This document shows, in pieces, positions 59,784 to 64,000 of a stretch of DNA of 64,000 nucleotides. Within the stretch, counting starts at the first letter, position 1. Every line of letters starts with the position of its first letter. The translations under genes and the position numbers were made by a program. The DNA lies in the NCBI RefSeq assembly GCF_002017865.1, contig NZ_MTJN01000002.1, positions 1,178,001 to 1,242,000 on the forward strand, in the 5' to 3' direction. The DNA is from Rhodoferax fermentans. GTDB lineage: Bacteria; Pseudomonadota; Gammaproteobacteria; Burkholderiales; Burkholderiaceae_C. A model generated the notes under the pieces. That model ran no database searches. It saw only the letters and a program-made list of their open reading frames with translations, and was not told the origin of the DNA.

Positions 59784-60791
59784 ATGACATCTTTCCAACG
59801 TCGCAAGACTCTGCTTTTTATAGCTATCAGCGCTCTATCTACCTGGGCCAGCGGGCTGGACTTGGGGTCTCGCCAAAATGCCGCACCAACCCCGGCCTGG
59901 CCAACGAAAACCGTGCGCATCATTGTTGGTTTTCCGGGCGGCTCCTCACCCGACCTGACCGCACGCACCCTGGCCGAGCCGCTGTCCAAGGCGCTGGGCC
60001 AGCCGGTGATTGTGGAAAACAAGGTCGGTGCGGGCGGCAACATCGGTGCCGACTATGTCGCCAAAGCCACCGACAACCACACGCTTGGCCTGATGATCAA
60101 CGGCAACATGACCACCGCCAAGTTGCTCAACCCCACGCTGGCCTATGACCCGTTGAAAGACCTGCAGCCGGTGTCGCTGGTGGGTGTCTCGCCGCTGGTG
60201 CTGACCGCGCCCCTGAACGCGCCGGGCGCCACAGCGGCCGAGTTCTTCAAGGCCGCCAAAGCCGCCGGTGACAGCTGGAGTTACGGCTCGCCCGGTGTGG
60301 GCACCATCGGCCACATCGGCATGGAGCTGCTCAAGTCACGCACCGGCATGAAAGTTGTGCATGTGCCCTTCCCGGGTTACGCGCAGGTGGCCAGTGGCAT
60401 GGTGGGCGGGCTGCTGCAGCTCTCGATGCTGCCACCTGCCCAGGCCATCGCCCAGGTCAAGGGCGGCAAGTTGCGCGCGATTGGTGTGACGTCGAGCGGG
60501 CGCAGCAGCCTGGCACCCGATTACCCCAGCATGAGCGAGGCCGGTGTACCCAACTTCAACCTGGAAATCTGGAACGCGGTGGCCGCGCCCAAGAGCCTGC
60601 CCGCGCCCGTTGTGGCCAAACTGTCCAAACTGGTCAGCGAGATCAGCCGCAGCCCCGAAGTGCGGCAAAAACTGTTTCAGCAAGGCTGGCAGGTGGTGGG
60701 TTCGTCGCCCGAGGGGCTGGCCAACCGCATCCAGGCCGACACGGCGCTGTTTGGTGGGGTGATCAAGACGCTGGGAGTCAGCAACGACTAA
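59784..60791 (+). CDS. TctC/Bug-family periplasmic solute-binding protein
   Basis: The protein has about 335 residues from ATG 59784 (ATG 59763 is possible but abuts the rpoH terminator). The signal peptide is MTSFQRRKTLLFIAISALST with cleavage near WASG. The mature part shows PTKTVRIIVGFPGGSSPDLT, VIVENKVGAGGNIGADYVAK and YGSPGVGTIGHIGME, the Bug-family pattern. The ligand is probably a carboxylate; no tctA/B genes are nearby. The core of the signal peptide comes from a dispersed repeat. Confidence 0.9.
   Translation: MTSFQRRKTLLFIAISALSTWASGLDLGSRQNAAPTPAWPTKTVRIIVGFPGGSSPDLTARTLAEPLSKALGQPVIVENKVGAGGNIGADYVAKATDNHTLGLMINGNMTTAKLLNPTLAYDPLKDLQPVSLVGVSPLVLTAPLNAPGATAAEFFKAAKAAGDSWSYGSPGVGTIGHIGMELLKSRTGMKVVHVPFPGYAQVASGMVGGLLQLSMLPPAQAIAQVKGGKLRAIGVTSSGRSSLAPDYPSMSEAGVPNFNLEIWNAVAAPKSLPAPVVAKLSKLVSEISRSPEVRQKLFQQGWQVVGSSPEGLANRIQADTALFGGVIKTLGVSND
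59811..59861. repeat. Dispersed repeat encoding the TctC signal peptide core
   Basis: CTGCTTTTTATAGCTATCAG, CGCTCTATCTACCTGGGCCA, GCGGGCT matches the 5' half of the repeat (TATAGCTATCAGCCCT) closely and the rest loosely. In frame it reads LLFIAISALSTWASGL. Confidence 0.65.
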
Positions 60792-60819
60792 GTGGCGGCC
60801 AGCGGCAGTTTCGCTGATT

Positions 60820-60872
60820 GCAAGCTTTTTAACCCTCTGGCCCTTATCCATCAAGGGCTGGTAGCTATCAAT
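60820..60872. repeat. Dispersed palindromic repeat, intergenic copy
   Basis: CCTCTGGCCCTTATCCATCA, AGGGCTGGTAGCTATCAATC in inverse orientation lies between the convergent TctC and SCO1 genes. Confidence 0.82.
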
Positions 60873-60882
60873 CCAAGAGCAC

Positions 60883-61494
60883 TCAAGCCGCCGGATGCAA
60901 CAGCAGGCGGATGTCGGCGGCGGTCAGCTCGGGCTGGGTGCCGTAACGCGTGAACAGGCGCAAGTTGCCCTGGGTGTCGTACACGTAGCTGCCCGCCGTG
61001 TGGTCGATGGTGTAGCTGGTGGGTGTGGGGCCGGGCACCTTTTTGTAATACACCTTGTAGTCCTTGGCCAAGGCAGCGGTTTTTTCGGGTGTGGTGTAGA
61101 GCGCCAGAAACGTCGGGTCAAAGTTCTCCATGTAGGCTTTGAGCATCTCGGGCTGGTCACGCTCGGGGTCCACGGTGACAAACAGACCCTGCAGCTTGTC
61201 GCCATCCGGCCCCAGCAGCTGCTTGATACGCACCATCTCCACCATCGAGGTCGGGCACACGTCCGGGCACTGGGTGTAACCAAAAAACACCATCACGATC
61301 TTGCCGCGAAAGTCTTTCAAGCTGCGCAGCTGGCCATTGTGGTCGGTCAGGGCAAAGTCCTTGGCGTAGTCGGCGCCGGTGATATTGATCGCGGTGAACG
61401 CCGGGCCACTGGGGCCACATGCGATCAAATGGGCTGCAGCCCAGAGTCCTAAAGCGCCAGCAGCTATTTTTTGCAGAGCATGTCGTTTGTTCAT
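60883..61494 (-). CDS. SCO1/SenC-family copper chaperone lipoprotein
   Basis: SCO proteins deliver copper to the CuA site of cytochrome oxidase. From ATG 61494 it has 203 residues. The signal peptide QKIAAGALGLWAAAHLIACG ends in a lipobox (Cys near 26). The thioredoxin-like domain holds the copper ligands CPDVC and the distal His in TIDHTAGSYV. The h-region is encoded by a dispersed repeat. Confidence 0.93.
   Translation of the reverse strand: MNKRHALQKIAAGALGLWAAAHLIACGPSGPAFTAINITGADYAKDFALTDHNGQLRSLKDFRGKIVMVFFGYTQCPDVCPTSMVEMVRIKQLLGPDGDKLQGLFVTVDPERDQPEMLKAYMENFDPTFLALYTTPEKTAALAKDYKVYYKKVPGPTPTSYTIDHTAGSYVYDTQGNLRLFTRYGTQPELTAADIRLLLHPAA
61429..61475. repeat. Dispersed repeat encoding the SCO1 signal peptide core
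   Basis: On the minus strand AAAAAATAGCTGCTGGCGCT, TTAGGACTCTGGGCTGCAGC matches the repeat (ATAGCTGCT.GCGCTT..GGGCT). In frame it reads KIAAGALGLWAAA. Confidence 0.65.
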
Positions 61495-61542
61495 GGGCTC
61501 CATCATAGCCAGCAGAGCGTCAGCGGATCAGCTGCGGATGTG

Positions 61543-61650
61543 TCCCCTCTCCCCCAGGGAGAGGGTTAGGGTGAGGGCGGCGTTTGGTTTTTTGTACCAT
61601 CTGCAAGGCCCTGCCCTCACCCCTGCCCTCTCCCGCAAGGAGAGGGAGGA
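61543..61650. repeat. Inverted pair of CCCTCTCCC..GGGAGAGGG elements
   Basis: CCCTCTCCCCCAGGGAGAGGG-TTAGGGTGAGGG (from 61543) and its near reverse complement CCCTCACCCCTG-CCCTCTCCCGCAAGGAGAGGG (to 61650) face each other across about 35 bases. Each half also folds on itself. It resembles a common REP-like element of proteobacteria and lies between SCO1 and the methyltransferase gene. Confidence 0.75.
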
Positions 61651-61664
61651 AAACCTCACCCGGC

Positions 61665-62549
61665 TTAAACACCCGACGCAGGCCTGCCACGCGCCAGCGC
61701 CGCCCGCATGTCGCTCAGGCTGATTTCGCTGTGCGCCGCCACCGACAAGCGTGGCTTGGGTTTAAACGCGTGGCCGTAGATCACCTCAAAGCTGAGTTGC
61801 AAGGGCTGCTGCGCCAGCGCCTTGAGCAGTTGCTGGTGCCAGCCGCGCCCACGCAACCCCGCAAACCGCGCCACATGCAGATTGCGGCCCAGGCCGCGCA
61901 GCTCTTGCAACAGGCGCTCGGGCGTCTCAAAAGTGAGCGTGATGCGTTCCATGTCGATCACCGGCTCGGCAAAGCCAGCGCCCACCAGCATGTCGCCCCA
62001 GTCGTGCATGTCGGTGAACTCGTGGGCGGGCGCGGGCCAGCCCAGCGTTTTGTAGAGGGTTTGCAGCTCTTTGAGGGTGTCTGGCCCCAGGCAGGAAAAC
62101 ATCAGGAAACCATCGACCTGCAGCGCGGCGTGCCACTGCGCCATCAGCCCCTGCGGGTCAGCCGCCATGTGCAAGCACATGTTGGACCACAGCATCTGCG
62201 CGGGCTGCTCCACCTGCGTGACCACCTGGGTTTTGGGTTGCAACCAGGCTTGGGGCTTCCAACGCGCGGGCAGCAGCGCCTTGCCCGCCTGCTGCACACC
62301 TGCGCTGGAGCCCTCCAGCACCGTGCAGGTGGCTTTGGGGTAGCGCTGACTGATCAAGCTATGCGCCTGCAGACCACCTTTGAGCGGCTGCCAGTGCACC
62401 CAGCTGCTGGGCAACACCGTGATCCAGTCGAGGCGCTCTTGCATGCGCCGCGCCACCTCTTCATGCAACCAGGGCGACTCGGCCACAGGCAGGTCTTGCC
62501 AGCGTTGTGCGGCGCGCGGGTCAATGGTGGGGGGCTGTTGGTTAGGCAT
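61665..62549 (-). CDS. Methyltransferase-like protein, BioC-related
   Basis: From ATG 62549 the protein has 294 residues. The C-terminal two-thirds resemble BioC-like class I methyltransferases (LWSNMCLHMAADPQGLMAQW, FLMFSCLGPDTLKELQ, FTDMHDWGDMLVGAGFAEPV). The expected SAM loop D-x-G-x-G-x-G is replaced by WVHWQPLKGGLQ, although an acidic TVLEGS follows. It may be a non-classical or inactive form. It is divergent from comF, an arrangement seen near biotin genes in relatives (inference). Confidence 0.75.
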   Translation of the reverse strand: MPNQQPPTIDPRAAQRWQDLPVAESPWLHEEVARRMQERLDWITVLPSSWVHWQPLKGGLQAHSLISQRYPKATCTVLEGSSAGVQQAGKALLPARWKPQAWLQPKTQVVTQVEQPAQMLWSNMCLHMAADPQGLMAQWHAALQVDGFLMFSCLGPDTLKELQTLYKTLGWPAPAHEFTDMHDWGDMLVGAGFAEPVIDMERITLTFETPERLLQELRGLGRNLHVARFAGLRGRGWHQQLLKALAQQPLQLSFEVIYGHAFKPKPRLSVAAHSEISLSDMRAALARGRPASGV

Positions 62550-62585
62550 GTGAAAACGGCAAAGTCGGGGGAGTATATTGACTGG

Positions 62586-63299
62586 ATGCTTAGAAAGCTG
62601 TTTTCGGGGGCACTGCCCCGGCGCCTCAAACTGCCGACACTGCCCAGCCAGTGCCGGGTCTGCCACGCCTGGCCGTCGCAGCCGGTGTGTGAGGCCTGCG
62701 TGAGCCAGTTTGCCCAGCCGCACACCCGCTGTATCAGCTGCGCCCTGCCCTTGCCTGCGGGTATGCGCCACTGCGGCGCCTGCCTGAAACACCCGCCGCC
62801 GCTGGACAGCTGCCTGACCGCCGTGGCTTATGCCTATCCGTGGTCCACCCTGGTGCAGGACTTCAAGTTCCACGCTCAACCCGGCCTGGTGCGCAGCTTT
62901 GCCACCCTGCTACGCGCCGCGCCCTGGGTCGAACCCGCGCTGGACGAGGCGGATGTGCTGCTGCCGATGCCACTGTCCACCACCCGGCTTAAGGAACGTG
63001 GTTACAACCAGGCCCTGCTGCTGGCCCGCGCGCTGGAACCCACCAAAACCCGTGCCGACATCCTGCTGCGCATTCAGGACACCCCGGCGCAGCACACCCT
63101 CAAACGCAGCGAACGCCTGACCGTGCTGAACCACGCCTTTGCTGTGGAGCCGCTGCTGGCCCACACCCTGCGCGGCCAGCGTGTAGTGCTGGTGGACGAT
63201 GTGATGACCACCGGCGCCTCGCTGTTCACCGCCGCACGGGTGCTCAAGGCGGCTGGGGCCAGTGTGGTGACGGGGTTGGTGATTGCACGGACGGAGTGA
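62586..63299 (+). CDS. comF: ComF-family phosphoribosyltransferase-like protein
   Basis: The 237-residue protein has an N-terminal zinc-finger-like region (CRVCHAW..CEAC, CISCALPLPAGMRHCGAC) and a PRTase domain with VVLVDDVMTTGAS, the PRPP-binding loop. ComF proteins aid DNA uptake and natural transformation. ATG 62586 is used; the long open frame upstream from 61584 is antisense to the methyltransferase and is not protein-like. A terminator follows. Confidence 0.92.
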   Translation: MLRKLFSGALPRRLKLPTLPSQCRVCHAWPSQPVCEACVSQFAQPHTRCISCALPLPAGMRHCGACLKHPPPLDSCLTAVAYAYPWSTLVQDFKFHAQPGLVRSFATLLRAAPWVEPALDEADVLLPMPLSTTRLKERGYNQALLLARALEPTKTRADILLRIQDTPAQHTLKRSERLTVLNHAFAVEPLLAHTLRGQRVVLVDDVMTTGASLFTAARVLKAAGASVVTGLVIARTE

Positions 63300-63326
63300 T
63301 GTGTAGGCACAAAACGGCTTTTGACG

Positions 63327-63349
63327 GCAGCTTTGTGAAGCTGCTTTTT
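63327..63349 (+). terminator. Intrinsic terminator after comF
   Basis: GCAGCTT-TGTG-AAGCTGC is a 7-bp stem with a 4-base loop followed by TTTTT, 28 bases after the comF stop. Confidence 0.8.
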
Positions 63350-63434
63350 GCCAGAACAGGTATAGCCCTTGACGTTGAGCAAAAAATGTCGGAATCCATA
63401 TTTCATGCGGGTCTCAGGCGTATTTTGTGCCAAT

Positions 63435-63461
63435 GTTAGGGCGACAATCGCCCTGTTAGGG
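63435..63461. repeat. Hairpin framed by GTTAGGG direct repeats
   Basis: AGGGCGA-CAA-TCGCCCT is a 7-bp stem with a 3-base loop, framed by GTTAGGG copies starting at 63435 and 63455. It has no T-run. It lies about 75 bases before the next gene and could be an operator. Confidence 0.5.
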
Positions 63462-63536
63462 AGATAACTGGCTGTCTCTCCATTTTGAGTTAGGCGGCAC
63501 AAGACGCCCCCTGCCTCTCCACCCGAAAGAACGCAC

Positions 63537-64000
63537 TTGAACTTGCTCGAAGCACTCTTCTCCGGCGCCAAGGCGTTCGTCAAGGAACTCGTCAGTGTCG
63601 CTCGAACTGTTGTCAGGGAGGTGCTGAAGGAAGTTGACCAGTCAGCGTTCGGCCGATCTGCAACACGTCTTGTGGACGGAATAGCAGATCGATACTTCAC
63701 CCAGGCTCGTGATCTATCCGAAGAAGAGAGCGAATTAGCAGAGAAGTCCAGACGCGATGGACTCAGAACCGAAGCAGACGCAGAGCGGCTTCGCGAGATC
63801 GCTGCCGAGCGAGAACGCGTGAGGGCAAAGATGGAACGGATAAATGCCGAACGGTCCGCCCAAGACCTCCGGGATCACGCAGACGAAACACTGGTTGCTC
63901 GGCTCGACGACGACGAACTCAGCTCGACCGTTGGCATCCTGGCAGCGAAGGTCTGCCCTGCCTGTGGTGGAACTATGCGAATTAGACAGGGGCCAGTAGC
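63537..64000 (+). CDS. Coiled-coil protein with zinc-ribbon-like motif, cut by window edge
   Basis: The frame opens at TTG 63537 (GAAAGA upstream; an in-frame stop lies at 63486, with no ATG or GTG between) and runs to the edge, 154 codons. It begins NLLEALFSGAKAFVKELVSV, then a long charged coiled coil (EEESELAEKSRRDGLRTEAD, ERLREIAAERERVRAKMERI), and ends with CPACGGTMRIRQGP, the first half of a zinc ribbon. I do not recognise the family. Codon use is less GC-biased than in the neighbours, suggesting an acquired region to the right. Confidence 0.65.
   Translation, partial: MNLLEALFSGAKAFVKELVSVARTVVREVLKEVDQSAFGRSATRLVDGIADRYFTQARDLSEEESELAEKSRRDGLRTEADAERLREIAAERERVRAKMERINAERSAQDLRDHADETLVARLDDDELSSTVGILAAKVCPACGGTMRIRQGPV

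Noticed and set aside
61584..62585. Long N-terminal extension of the comF frame
   Set aside because: It runs antisense to the methyltransferase gene and has shadow-type composition. The ComF family starts at ATG 62586.

Overview
The window looks like a chromosomal segment of a betaproteobacterium of the family Comamonadaceae, close to Rhodoferax. The basis is high GC, the gene families present, and many copies of a short palindromic repeat (ATAGCT..AGCCCTTAT..AAGGGCT..GGCC) that I associate with that family. Most of the window is core genome, with few mobile elements.

Layout: hemD (cut by the left edge) and hemC diverge from ppc. Next come a PAS-PAS-GGDEF-EAL protein, map, and an SDR/SnoaL-like pair divergent from a LysR regulator. 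A small lower-GC island (about 10.3-13.2 kb) holds an SMC/ABC-type ATPase and a TOPRIM/DUF4276-like protein, a plausible two-gene defence module. Then come glrK, a qseG-like lipoprotein gene and glrR, followed by opgGH. The gap between glrR and opgG carries three TGTC-N10-GACA sites, a perfect IHF consensus and a sigma-54 promoter, so GlrR probably controls periplasmic glucan synthesis here.

From 20.8 to 32.2 kb: an acetyltransferase, an exported propeller-like protein, a DUF971 protein, a giant FAD/Fe-S oxidoreductase, and a complete ugpBAECQ operon with a possible Pho box. From 32 to 49 kb: hemA-prfA-prmC, an alcohol dehydrogenase/LysR divergent pair, slyX, grxD, a lytic transglycosylase, proS, rppH, a CNP1-like gene, proB-obg-rpmA-rplU, a polyprenyl synthase gene, tRNA-Pro(CGG), a DUF3047 gene, selD and an HDOD gene.

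From 49.9 to 54.4 kb a four-gene operon encodes a MoxR ATPase and a VWA/metallopeptidase-like protein, flanked by two paralogous membrane proteins I do not recognise. The rest holds an Ldh-family dehydrogenase, a WYL regulator, small enzymes, an orphan cheZ, rpoH under a perfect CIRCE operator, a TctC-type binding protein, SCO1, a degenerate methyltransferase, comF, and the start of a gene of foreign codon use at the right edge.

The most unusual pattern concerns the dispersed repeat. Besides intergenic copies, it lies in frame inside hemD, the FAD oxidoreductase and the VWA protein, and it seems to encode the hydrophobic core of three signal peptides (DUF3047, TctC and SCO1 proteins). No homology search was run; family calls rest on motifs read by eye.
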